The translations under genes and the position numbers were made by a program. The notes under the pieces were generated by a model that had not been told where the DNA came from, made no database searches, and worked only from the letters and a program-made list of their open reading frames with translations. 64,000 bases of DNA from Bacteroidales bacterium (GTDB lineage Bacteria; Bacteroidota; Bacteroidia; Bacteroidales; Marinilabiliaceae), in the NCBI GenBank assembly GCA_024401335.1, contig JAKSLH010000002.1, forward strand, positions 180,232-244,231. The letters are read 5' to 3'. Of this stretch, positions 19,122 through 27,973 are shown piece after piece (position 1 is the stretch's first letter; each line of letters opens with the position of its first letter).

Positions 19122-20282
19122 CTATTTAAACAGCTCTGCCATGCGGTTGTCAAGGCGAGTTCCTACGAGGTCCTTGCCTATAAGTGAACCGTCACGGTCA
19201 ATAATGTAGTTGGAAGGTATTGATGTGATGTTATATACTCTAACGGCAGTAGAGTTTACACCATAAAAGTCACAAACATTTGTCCAAGTGAGTTTGTCTG
19301 ACTCGACAGCACTTTCCCAAAGGAGCTTACTTGTATCTACTGATACCTGGAAAATCTCAAGACCCTTGCTGTGATACTTCTCATATATCTTTACAAGCTG
19401 ACGGTTGAGCTTTCTTGATTCCTCACTTTGTGAACCCCAGAACTGAAGCAATACAATCTTGCCCTTCAAGTCGCTGAGCTTATGGATGTTGCCGTCTTTG
19501 TCGGCTGCGAAAATGTCTGGTGAGTTGACCTCTGTAGCATCCTTAAGCAATGCCTCTGTCTTCTGCTGCTGCTTTTGCATTGCTCTTATCTGGAGCACAT
19601 AGTCACAAAGATGCTTTACTCTGTCATTCTCTGGATATGCTATTCTGAGGCTTGTCGCTACAGTGTTGAACAATACAATATCATCCTTGCTCATGATGTC
19701 GAATACGGGCATGTCAATGACAGTCTGGAAGAGAGCGAAGTAGCTTACAAATGAACGAGGCTTGTCAAAGATAAGGCTCGTTACGTATGTCTTGTGCTCG
19801 TCGATCTTCTTCAGAAGCTCTGCCGATGATGTCTGCTTTTGTTCTTCTGTTAATGTCTTGTCCGATGCAATGGAAACAAGATTCGACTGAATTTCGTCTA
19901 CACGGCTGATGAGGTCAGCGAGTGCCTGCGACTCCTCAGAGTTGGTGAACTTGATACTGCTTGTCCAGTTTGCAGCCTGAGCATCAGCTGTGAAGTTGAT
20001 GCTTTCTGTAAGCGAGTCTGCCAATATTGTGATCTGCTTCTTTTTGTCTGATAATTGTGTTAGGAAGAATGTAGGCTCTTTTGTTTTTGGAGCGTTAAGA
20101 CTGAACGATCCGTCTGCCTTTATCTCTGCTGAATCAACTATAAATGTCTTGTCAAGATTCATCTGCGACAGATATATCATCTGTCCTTCTGCATTGTCTA
20201 TAGAGCCGCTAACTTCAATGCCGCTCTTGTTACATGATGCCATAGCTACAACAGCTAAGGCTGATATTATTAATTTTTTCAT
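19122..20282 (-). CDS. DUF4369 / TlpA-like lipoprotein lacking the CxxC
   Basis: 386-aa lipoprotein. A signal peptide with lipobox VAMASC (Cys16) is followed by a DUF4369 beta domain (residues about 20-120, VSGSIDNAEGQMIYLSQ), a helical linker, and a C-terminal AhpC/TSA-thioredoxin fold (about 255-386). In place of the CxxC, the fold reads LQFWGSQSEESRKL, so both redox cysteines are absent and thiol oxidoreductase activity is unlikely. The cis-Pro loop survives (TSIPSNYIIDRDG). This family is abundant in Bacteroidetes; a binding or sensing role is possible but not shown. Upstream of lpxH. Confidence 0.85.
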   Translation of the reverse strand: MKKLIISALAVVAMASCNKSGIEVSGSIDNAEGQMIYLSQMNLDKTFIVDSAEIKADGSFSLNAPKTKEPTFFLTQLSDKKKQITILADSLTESINFTADAQAANWTSSIKFTNSEESQALADLISRVDEIQSNLVSIASDKTLTEEQKQTSSAELLKKIDEHKTYVTSLIFDKPRSFVSYFALFQTVIDMPVFDIMSKDDIVLFNTVATSLRIAYPENDRVKHLCDYVLQIRAMQKQQQKTEALLKDATEVNSPDIFAADKDGNIHKLSDLKGKIVLLQFWGSQSEESRKLNRQLVKIYEKYHSKGLEIFQVSVDTSKLLWESAVESDKLTWTNVCDFYGVNSTAVRVYNITSIPSNYIIDRDGSLIGKDLVGTRLDNRMAELFK

Positions 20283-20313
20283 AAGTAGTTATAATCATTC
20301 TCACTAGAACGTG

Positions 20314-20321
20314 CAAATATA
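20314..20321 (-). promoter_or_regulatory. -7 box for the thioredoxin-fold lipoprotein gene
   Basis: TATATTTG on the minus strand, 31 bp upstream of the ATG at 20282. The -33 position 19 bp further up reads TTAC, a partial match only. Confidence 0.6.
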
Positions 20322-20384
20322 GACAATTTTATTAATATATGTAAATGGCTAATTTATTTATTAAGAATACGATTTCATATTTAA

Positions 20385-21347
20385 TCAATGTTGTTTTTGA
20401 TATACTCCAAATATAAAATCACTCTGATGTGTTTCTAAGTATTTGTCTTCGTATCCAAATAGACATTGCAACATTTTCTCAGAGCACTCATCACGGAAAT
20501 TATGGGCAATGTCTTTTATTAATGGCATCAATATGTTCCCGCCATATTTTTTCTCTTCTAATACATTGAACAGCCTTCTAAGCGTTGGTAAAATGCTTTC
20601 AGAATCAACACATTCTGACGGGTCAGATATTATCATTCGCAGGATTCCTGATCCGTAATACCTGTTTTTGTGTAAATTACATCTATAGATTTTTTTGTAT
20701 GATGAAGGTAATCTTACAAGTCCGTCGTTTATTGCTGATATCTGTTCCTTCGTATATTGTAGTCTGTTCTTCCCGACATATTCGTTTATTACAATTAGTC
20801 CATCGGCTTTCATTGCTGACTTTATCCGTTTTAAAAACGAAGGAATGTTTTTGAAATGGTGTAGTGAAGCATGGAAAAATACTACATCGTAATACTCTTG
20901 CCGAAGGGGCGTTTTATATATGTCACCATGGGTGAATATGACGTTCTTTATCGACTTCTCATCTGCAATGAGTGATGCTTTTTGTAGCAGTTTGTCAGCA
21001 AAGTCTATACATGTTATTTCGCTGCTGGGATTTAGTTGGGCTAATGCTAATTCATGACTGCAAATACCTGAACCAATGGAAAGTATCCTGATTTTTTTGT
21101 TTTTTAAGTACTTCTCTGTTAGATACTCCTCATATGTAGTGTCCTCGTCACCAGTGATGATATAATTCCATCTCTTCCGTACCATTGGCAATTCGTGCCA
21201 GTATGCTACTTCTAATGTTGAGTCGTTAAAACTACTTTTGGTCCTTTCTGCCGCAGAAAAACTAAACTTTTTTAGCAAAAAGGATACTCCTCTTTGCATG
21301 GCTTTTATATATATATCTCGAATATCTTCTAATGAAACAAGTCTCAT
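20385..21347 (-). CDS. Class I SAM-dependent methyltransferase
   Basis: 320-aa protein with a methyltransferase core at about residues 90-210: motif I RILSIGSGICSHELALA, the acidic ribose-binding residue in ITCIDFADKLLQKAS, motif II-like YDVVFFHASLHHFKN, and a post-II strand GLIVINEYVGKNR. The first about 85 residues and last about 100 are not recognised. Codon use and base composition are visibly more AT-rich than in the flanking housekeeping genes, which suggests acquisition. It is divergent from a flippase gene and next to a glycosyltransferase cluster, so it may modify a sugar or an envelope glycan; the substrate is unknown. Confidence 0.78.
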   Translation of the reverse strand: MRLVSLEDIRDIYIKAMQRGVSFLLKKFSFSAAERTKSSFNDSTLEVAYWHELPMVRKRWNYIITGDEDTTYEEYLTEKYLKNKKIRILSIGSGICSHELALAQLNPSSEITCIDFADKLLQKASLIADEKSIKNVIFTHGDIYKTPLRQEYYDVVFFHASLHHFKNIPSFLKRIKSAMKADGLIVINEYVGKNRLQYTKEQISAINDGLVRLPSSYKKIYRCNLHKNRYYGSGILRMIISDPSECVDSESILPTLRRLFNVLEEKKYGGNILMPLIKDIAHNFRDECSEKMLQCLFGYEDKYLETHQSDFIFGVYQKQH

Positions 21348-21493
21348 AAATACTTTTGTATAGACAATGTTGGCAAAAATATAATAAAATCGCTAATCTG
21401 TATAGTTGAGTGCTGGTTTAATGGGCAACATTATCTGTCTTGTCTTGTATTAATGTGTTTGTTTGTCTATTTTTGTTTCAATTAAATCACGCT

Positions 21494-22753
21494 ATGCAGT
21501 CGGAATTACTCAAGAATTTCATAAAACTGTTTTCTGCCAATGCAGTGGCTCAGTTAATAGGTATCATTGTCTATCCTATTCTGTGTCGCATATATTTGCC
21601 TGAAGATTTCGGTCTGCTTAATATATTTCTCTCTATCGGAGGCGTTTTGGTGATTTTGGCCACGGCTGAATACCAAAATGCTGTGTTGTTGCCTAAAACT
21701 GAGAATATGGCGGTGGCGTGCGTATATGTCGGATCTATTGTCGCCCTGTCTCTTTCTGCCCTTTTGGCTTTGACAATTCCTTTGGGCGACTACCTTGAGT
21801 CGTGTTTCGAAGTGCATGGACTCTCTCTCTGTCTTGTTTTTCTACCTGCCTATGTGTTGTTCATGGCATTGTGGAATATGCTTAATATGTGGTATACCCG
21901 ACAGGGCGCCTTTGATGCTGTGTGCGGATACCAGTTGTCAAAAAGTTCGTTGAGCGCATTTTTGAAATGGCTGTTTAGCTTTGCTTTTGTCCCTCAAGTA
22001 GCTCTTATCTTTGCCTCTGTTGCCGGTGCAGCCATCCCGTTTGCCGGTAATATATTTGTTCATAAGAAACATAATGTCAGCTTGTTGTCCTGTAGATGGA
22101 ATGATATAAAACAGGCTGCTCGTGACTATTCTAATTTCCCTAAGTTTACACTGCCTCAGACTCTTGTGAACTACATAAGTGGCAATGTCGCTATTTTTGT
22201 CTTGTCTCCCTATTTTAGCCTGGCTGAAGTGGGGTTCTATTCTATGGCGCAGACTTTGGCGTTTCAGCCTATTAGCATGATATCTGCCTCTGTCTATCAG
22301 GTGCTTTTCAATAAAATCACTCTGATGAAGAGGGCATCACAGTCTCTCGCTCCATTTGTTCTGAGGTTTGTTGCCCGTCTTTCGTGTATCGTTGTACCGG
22401 TCTTTATAGCTCTTTTCTTTGTTGTCCAGCCGTTGTGCTCTTTTTTGCTCGGTGATATTTGGATAAGGTCTGGGGTGTTTATTCAGGTTATGTTGCCTTG
22501 GATTGCAATGTCGTTGATTACAGGATGTCTATCCTTTATTCCTGATCTGTATGGTTTTCAGAAAAAGGCTATGGTTATTGAAGTCGCTTATTTCATATTG
22601 CGTTTATTGGCCTTAGCCTATGGCGTTATGTGCGACAATATTGTTCTGGCTGTCGGACTTAATAGCGCGGTTGCGTCTGTGGTTTTTGCTTATCAGGTCT
22701 TTTGGTACTATTCTATCTGCAAGTCCGAAGATGCTAAATGCCTAGATGCTTGA
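21494..22753 (+). CDS. Wzx-type polysaccharide/lipid-linked glycan flippase
   Basis: About 419-aa membrane protein with 12 or so hydrophobic segments and the start typical of O-antigen flippases: LLKNFIKLFSANAVAQLIGIIVYPILCRIYLPEDFGLLNIFLS. The MATE/MVF-fold Wzx family moves undecaprenyl-linked oligosaccharides across the inner membrane. The start at 21494 (MQSELLKNF) matches the family; 18 further open codons upstream look non-coding. Its 3' end overlaps the convergent asparagine-synthetase-like gene by 20 bp. It is the only surface-glycan exporter in the window. Confidence 0.85.
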   Translation: MQSELLKNFIKLFSANAVAQLIGIIVYPILCRIYLPEDFGLLNIFLSIGGVLVILATAEYQNAVLLPKTENMAVACVYVGSIVALSLSALLALTIPLGDYLESCFEVHGLSLCLVFLPAYVLFMALWNMLNMWYTRQGAFDAVCGYQLSKSSLSAFLKWLFSFAFVPQVALIFASVAGAAIPFAGNIFVHKKHNVSLLSCRWNDIKQAARDYSNFPKFTLPQTLVNYISGNVAIFVLSPYFSLAEVGFYSMAQTLAFQPISMISASVYQVLFNKITLMKRASQSLAPFVLRFVARLSCIVVPVFIALFFVVQPLCSFLLGDIWIRSGVFIQVMLPWIAMSLITGCLSFIPDLYGFQKKAMVIEVAYFILRLLALAYGVMCDNIVLAVGLNSAVASVVFAYQVFWYYSICKSEDAKCLDA

Positions 22754-24482
22754 TGGCTGCTATTAAGGTTATTGCCTGTAGCTTGTCGCTCGACAACCCG
22801 TTGTCATATACATTGTTTGTGTCTTCCTTGAGTCTCACGTCTTTTAGGCAACCTATGTTTTCATCTTTGTAGCTTTTCATGAATTGCGACATTGATGGTT
22901 CCTCTATCCAAGTGTCTGTTGGCTCCATAACCGACCCTTGCTCTGCTTTGTCATAGTTGTATATCCCTGTTCTCTTGGCGACATACATCATCCCTCTTTT
23001 GACTACATCATTAATCTTCATGTTTCTGCCGAAGATTGTGATATATCTAGCCTTGTCTCCAATTTGTCTGTCCCCATTATGTTTCCATTGGGCCGCTTGC
23101 GGATATTTCTGCAATATCCACTTGTCATTGATGTTATATCCCGACCTGTGTTTATATGGAATGGAACATGTGAATTCAAGAAAATCTACATCGTGGAATG
23201 GTGAGATTGTTTCCGTGATGTTTTGAAATGCCAATGGGGAACCCATGTTGTGATGGTAGAAATTGCCTACGTATATGTTTTGAATCTCTCTGTTTGGGTA
23301 TTCTGTTACATGTCCCTTGCTTATCTGTCTGTCATATTTCTTTGCTGCAGATTTGTTGTTGGCGTCTTTATATAATAATGGCTTGTCATTAGGCCCACTT
23401 ACGTATAGATATATTCGCATTACATCTCCAGATATTCCCGTTGCTATAATGCCTATGTTCTGGTCTTTATATCTGTTTGTTACTTTGCGTGCAATTGAGC
23501 AGCTGTCATAGCAGTTTATGCCATCTGTTTGTCCTATGGTTATGTCAATGTCTTTCAGATGCTCTCCTCCGTCAAGTGGTGTGAAATGCCATTCATGACC
23601 TAATGCGTGGGCAATTTCTTGGGGTATGGTCTCATCATAGAAGCCCGATTGAGAGTATGTGAAGTTTACAATCGGTTCGCTGGTCATCTCTCGGGCAATC
23701 CAGACTACCATTCTGGAGTCAAGGCCTGCACTCAGTGGCATGATGTTTTTATAACCATATTCTGAGTTCTTGTCTGTTATACGCTTTACTCCTTGTCTGA
23801 ACAGCAGATCCATCTTTTCTATGTTGTCTTCTTCAGATAGATCATTGGCTTTGTTGCTGAACTGATGGTATCTTATGATTTGGCTCTCGTTTCCTGTAAT
23901 CTTCAAATAATGACCACCTAACAGCCTCTTTACTCCGTTGACGTATGTCGTGTCGTCTTGCATGAATCCGAAGGACAGCATGTTATAGGCTGCTTCACGG
24001 CAAAGGGTGGCTTCTATGTTGTTGTTTTGTAGCGTCTGGACCATCACTTTTAAGTCGGAAGCGATGTATGTGCCTTTATCTGTGTTTATGTAATATATGA
24101 GTTTGTCCCCTATATGGTCATTATATACATACATTGTTTCTGATGCCTTGTCATATAATAACCCGCAAAACGATCCTCTGAATTCGTTGAAGAACTCATG
24201 TCCTGAAGTTGCATACATCGCGTTTACAAGTTCTGACATGCAACTCACATGGTACTTCTCATATAGCTCGTGGTTGTTTACTATTACTCCCTCTACAACA
24301 GCTATAATGCTGTCATTCTCAAACAGGCACTTGTCATTGATGAACTTGTTGAGGGTGACATGGTGAATGCTCAGTCGCGCTGATGAATAGTTGCTGCAAA
24401 TGTATTGACTATTCTCGAAACACGACAGATTGAAATCTACACTCTTTTCTTTTGTGTTATATATACAAAATAAACCGTGCAT
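22734..24482 (-). CDS. Asparagine synthetase-like protein with inactive glutaminase half
   Basis: 582 aa with the AsnB two-domain layout. The N-terminal Ntn-type half starts MHGLFCIYN where active enzymes start MCGI, so the catalytic Cys2 is His; FRGSFCGLLYD and YVYNDHIGDKLIYY still follow the family pattern. The C-terminal half has the ATP-pyrophosphatase loop LSAGLDSRMV (SGGxDS variant) and YDETIPQEIAHALGHEWHF. Such proteins in capsule or exopolysaccharide clusters are thought to amidate sugar acids, probably with free ammonia if the glutaminase is dead. The start codon overlaps the stop of the preceding glycosyltransferase gene (TAATG). Function is inferred. Confidence 0.8.
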   Translation of the reverse strand: MHGLFCIYNTKEKSVDFNLSCFENSQYICSNYSSARLSIHHVTLNKFINDKCLFENDSIIAVVEGVIVNNHELYEKYHVSCMSELVNAMYATSGHEFFNEFRGSFCGLLYDKASETMYVYNDHIGDKLIYYINTDKGTYIASDLKVMVQTLQNNNIEATLCREAAYNMLSFGFMQDDTTYVNGVKRLLGGHYLKITGNESQIIRYHQFSNKANDLSEEDNIEKMDLLFRQGVKRITDKNSEYGYKNIMPLSAGLDSRMVVWIAREMTSEPIVNFTYSQSGFYDETIPQEIAHALGHEWHFTPLDGGEHLKDIDITIGQTDGINCYDSCSIARKVTNRYKDQNIGIIATGISGDVMRIYLYVSGPNDKPLLYKDANNKSAAKKYDRQISKGHVTEYPNREIQNIYVGNFYHHNMGSPLAFQNITETISPFHDVDFLEFTCSIPYKHRSGYNINDKWILQKYPQAAQWKHNGDRQIGDKARYITIFGRNMKINDVVKRGMMYVAKRTGIYNYDKAEQGSVMEPTDTWIEEPSMSQFMKSYKDENIGCLKDVRLKEDTNNVYDNGLSSDKLQAITLIAAIKHLGI

Positions 24483-25654
24483 TACTTCGCTGTTGTTTGT
24501 CCCGTCCTACTATATATGTCAGCCAAGTATATTCCTACATTGGTCTGATTATACTTTTCTGCTAATCTCTTAATCGTGTCTGACTCATATCTGTGTCTGT
24601 TTTCTATCATCCACAGCATTTTTTCTGCCAAGTCTTCTACGTCATCGTTTTTCACCCTTATTCCATTCTCGTCTGTCATGACATCTGGCACAATGCCGAC
24701 TTCAGTGCTTATCACTGGCAGTCCACTCGCCCAGGCTTCACTAATGACTACGCCATGTGTTTCATATCTTGAAAACATCACTAGGCAATCACTTTCAGCC
24801 ATATATTGACACACCTCCTTGGGCTTTTTTTCACCGGTAAATATGACGTTGTTTGGTGTCAATCCTAGCTCTTTTGCATATTCTGTTGCCGTCTCCCAGT
24901 CTTTCCCGGTTCCAACAAGTGTGAGTGCTACGTCCTGACGTATATCCAATACTTTTTTGAATGCTCTCAGTATCCCGCACACGTTCTTCGGACGTTCGTC
25001 AAAGCATGATACATGCAGAAATCTGAATGGTCCGCTATGAGCGACTCTCTCGGTTCGGTAGAAGATGTCGTCAACTACGTTGTTTATCAGTCCAAAGTTA
25101 TCGTTGTCCAGCCCATGTTCTCTCATGGCGTCTCGAAGATGTGCACTTACGGCCATCACAGCCGATGCTTCCCTGACAACCTTCTCTGTTAGTCGCTTTC
25201 TGAAAAATCCTTTGTAGTTGAAATTCTGTGGCAGATATCTACTCCAATGTTCTACGACTACGTATGGTATCCCATATTTTTTACAGAGCAGCCACGACAA
25301 TACTCCGCTTCTTGTCAATACATTCGCCTGCGTCACGTTTGGCCTGCCGAATGTCTCTTCTACTCTCTTATATCCTTTGTGGAAAGCTCTGGCGTAGTTG
25401 ATAGCTTTTGTCGCCTGTCTAAATAGTCCTCTGTCAACAAACGGATAGTAGACATATATCTCTTTTACACCATCTGTCTCTTGCTCTACAATCTCAAAAT
25501 CGTTTGCTTCTTCATCCGCGTGCAGATATAACACACAGACATCGCATAACCGGGCAACTGCTTGGGCGTGCTTCCTGACAAACAGTCCTGACATGGCATC
25601 GTATCTGTGCGGATACCATGCCGAGAAATACAAGACCTTTATTCTGTCTGCCAT
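24482..25654 (-). CDS. GT4-family glycosyltransferase
   Basis: 390-aa GT-B fold enzyme. The N-terminal half begins RIKVLYFSAWYPHRYDAMSGLFVRK, typical of GT4. The C-terminal donor domain has RFLHVSCFDERPKNV and the GT4 signature MFSRYETHGVVISEAWASGLPVIST with the conserved E-x7-E pair (ETHGVVISE). Likely a retaining transferase building a surface glycan in the cytoplasm. It is linked by TAATG overlaps both to the SpoIIE phosphatase upstream and to the asparagine-synthetase-like gene downstream, so the three are probably translated together. Donor and acceptor sugars are unknown. Confidence 0.88.
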   Translation of the reverse strand: MADRIKVLYFSAWYPHRYDAMSGLFVRKHAQAVARLCDVCVLYLHADEEANDFEIVEQETDGVKEIYVYYPFVDRGLFRQATKAINYARAFHKGYKRVEETFGRPNVTQANVLTRSGVLSWLLCKKYGIPYVVVEHWSRYLPQNFNYKGFFRKRLTEKVVREASAVMAVSAHLRDAMREHGLDNDNFGLINNVVDDIFYRTERVAHSGPFRFLHVSCFDERPKNVCGILRAFKKVLDIRQDVALTLVGTGKDWETATEYAKELGLTPNNVIFTGEKKPKEVCQYMAESDCLVMFSRYETHGVVISEAWASGLPVISTEVGIVPDVMTDENGIRVKNDDVEDLAEKMLWMIENRHRYESDTIKRLAEKYNQTNVGIYLADIYSRTGQTTAK

Positions 25655-27834
25655 TAGAATCTAACTCCAACCAATGAGATGTCATCAAGCTGCGGACATG
25701 TACCTCGCCACTCCCAGTAGAGCTTCTCTGCCATGTCTCGCTGCTTTGTGATGTCTTCCTGGCATATCCTTTGAAGCATTCGCTTTAGACCACCCGACAT
25801 GAGGCGTTTGCCGTTAGGACCATGCTGCTCCTGACCACCAAACTGGTCGCCAAGACCATCAGAACACATATATAGTGTGTCGCCTGGCTGCACTTCAAAC
25901 TCCAATGTCTCAAATGTCTTGGCACGGCTCATCTCATCTGTGTCGCCAATGCTTCGTTTGGTTCCCTTGAATTCTTCTAGCGTGCCGTCTGCGTGTATCA
26001 GATATACAGGACGCTTGGCGCCGGCTGCTTTTACCTTGTGTGTGCTCGGATTATACGACATGAGCGCTATGTCCATGCCGTCACGAGCTTCACCACCACT
26101 CTGGCCAAGTACCTTGAACACGTTCTTGTCTAGCTCCTCAAGCATCTCTCCTGGCTCAAGAAGCACCGGATTCGACGAAATCTCGTTCAAACTTGTCGAA
26201 CCTATCATCGAAACGAACGCTCCCGGTACACCGTGTCCCGTGCAGTCAGAACATGCTATGACTATGTTGTCGCCATGTCGAGTCGCCCAATAGAAGTCAC
26301 CACTTACAATGTTACATGGTATGAAGAATGCAAACGCACCTTCTATGCCGTAGTTCTTATATTGTTCTAGGTCTGGCAATATTGAGCTCTGGATTCTTTG
26401 AGCATAGTTGATGCTGTCAGTGATGTCTCTGTTCTTTTGCTCAATCTCGTTCTTCTGCTCTCTCAACTCCGATGTCTGACGTGCTACTTCGGCCTCGAGC
26501 AACTCTTTCTGTTGGCTCAATATCTTCTGCTTTTCCTGACCTTTCCTGTAGTTCAGGTAGATGATCACTATCAATGCCAGCAAGACTACGGTTGCCGATA
26601 TGGCGAGTGCAAGCTGTCTCTGTGCCGCTAGTGTCTTCTTCTCGTTGTTCAGCTTGTCTACATTCATGATAGTGCCCATTTCCTCTATCTGCGAATTCGA
26701 CTGCTGTATGTATAGTGAGTCACTAAGGTGCATTATGCGTCTCGAGACATCATACTCGTCCTGATACATCTTCGCATTATGCATCGCGTCGAGCTTGATC
26801 TTTAATATCTCTACCTCTACGCTTGGTTTCAACATCTGCTGGAAAAACATAGCAGCACTATCGGCATACATCACTGCCATTTGGTTCTGTGATATCAAGG
26901 AGTAGTATTTTGCCTTGGCTGTATACAACTCCGCCATAGAATCATCCTCGTGCAGGTCATACTCGTCCATGACTCTCTGCGCTGCCTCCAGATGTTCCCG
27001 GGCTGCCTGGGTGTTTTCTAGCTTGCAGTATGCATCAACATACCATACATGCATCTGCAACTGATACGACCCTGTGCTTATAGATGCAAAACTTACTGTC
27101 TTGCTCTTGTCTTCTTCAAATTGGTCTATCTCTTTCTTGAATTCATCGAGTATCTTCAGCGATTGTTTCTTGTCATCAAAGCTTTGGGCTGCCTCCATCT
27201 TATACGACTGTACGTCCATCATTATTGGAAGCATGATGCTTTTGTTTTGCCTGCATATCTCAATGCATTCGTCAAAATATTCTATGGCTTTGTCTGTCTG
27301 ACCCATGGCTCTGTTGGCTAGACCGAGACATGTTAAGGCGTTGCATCTGTTCCTTATATACTGGGGAATGCTGTCGTCATCCTCTTCCTCTTCTGCTCCC
27401 TCGTTCTTGCTGTCGTCATACAATTTCTTGGCTTCCTGTATGGCAAGTTTATATTTCCCTTGTTCAATGAATGACAGGGTTTTCAGATATGTCATGTAGT
27501 AGTAGAAGTAAGGATACTCTGCCTTCATGTCATACTCACTGTCTATGCTGTCTATGTATGCATTCAAGGTCTTATATTCCGCCAAAGTACTGTATATGGT
27601 CATCTTTGTGGTGATGCCATAGTACATGTGCATCCTGTCTCCTGCTTCTCTTGCTGTGACTATCACCTCCTCTGCGGCGTCAAGACCCTCTACGGTCAAT
27701 GAACTCTCCTCCATCTGGTCCATGAGCGAATTGATCTTTTCTTCATATTCCTCAGAGAACACAGGCTCCTCTTCCGCCCTCACGTTTAAGGCAGATATGA
27801 GCATTAATAATGATAATATATAATGTTTGAACAT
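25654..27834 (-). CDS. Membrane TPR protein with SpoIIE-type phosphatase domain
   Basis: 726 aa. Signal peptide (1-20), a periplasmic helical region with TPR-like repeats (about 30-390), a single transmembrane helix (about 405-425, LALAISATVVLLALIVIIYL), a coiled coil (about 430-470) and a C-terminal PP2C/SpoIIE phosphatase domain: IVSGDFYWATRHGDNIVIACSDCTGHGVPGAFVSM, with metal-binding Asp in GDFYW and DCTGHG, and MCSDGLGDQFGG. The architecture suggests that a periplasmic signal controls a cytoplasmic Ser/Thr phosphatase, a partner-switching output, but no anti-sigma factor or antagonist gene is nearby. First gene of a TAATG-coupled trio with the glycosyltransferase and the asparagine-synthetase-like protein. 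Confidence 0.88.
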   Translation of the reverse strand: MFKHYILSLLMLISALNVRAEEEPVFSEEYEEKINSLMDQMEESSLTVEGLDAAEEVIVTAREAGDRMHMYYGITTKMTIYSTLAEYKTLNAYIDSIDSEYDMKAEYPYFYYYMTYLKTLSFIEQGKYKLAIQEAKKLYDDSKNEGAEEEEDDDSIPQYIRNRCNALTCLGLANRAMGQTDKAIEYFDECIEICRQNKSIMLPIMMDVQSYKMEAAQSFDDKKQSLKILDEFKKEIDQFEEDKSKTVSFASISTGSYQLQMHVWYVDAYCKLENTQAAREHLEAAQRVMDEYDLHEDDSMAELYTAKAKYYSLISQNQMAVMYADSAAMFFQQMLKPSVEVEILKIKLDAMHNAKMYQDEYDVSRRIMHLSDSLYIQQSNSQIEEMGTIMNVDKLNNEKKTLAAQRQLALAISATVVLLALIVIIYLNYRKGQEKQKILSQQKELLEAEVARQTSELREQKNEIEQKNRDITDSINYAQRIQSSILPDLEQYKNYGIEGAFAFFIPCNIVSGDFYWATRHGDNIVIACSDCTGHGVPGAFVSMIGSTSLNEISSNPVLLEPGEMLEELDKNVFKVLGQSGGEARDGMDIALMSYNPSTHKVKAAGAKRPVYLIHADGTLEEFKGTKRSIGDTDEMSRAKTFETLEFEVQPGDTLYMCSDGLGDQFGGQEQHGPNGKRLMSGGLKRMLQRICQEDITKQRDMAEKLYWEWRGTCPQLDDISLVGVRF

Positions 27835-27860
27835 GATAGTCGCTGTTGCGGTTGTTTTCG

Positions 27861-27868
27861 CAAAAATA
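27861..27868 (-). promoter_or_regulatory. -7 box for the SpoIIE phosphatase operon
   Basis: TATTTTTG on the minus strand, 27 bp before the ATG at 27834; no strong -33 box. Confidence 0.5.
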
Positions 27869-27918
27869 TCGATTTATTTCCCAAAACTACACTTTGATGT
27901 CAAAAATCTTCCTTTCTC

Positions 27919-27951
27919 TTTGTCATATATGCCTTTTTGACACTACTTTTG
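27919..27951 (+). promoter_or_regulatory. Promoter of the lipoprotein gene at 27974
   Basis: TTTG (27919-27922), 21-bp spacer, TACTTTTG (27944-27951), 22 bp before the ATG. It is divergent from the SpoIIE operon promoter within about 80 bp. Confidence 0.6.
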
Positions 27952-27973
27952 CACCAAATTAAAATGCTTCGTT

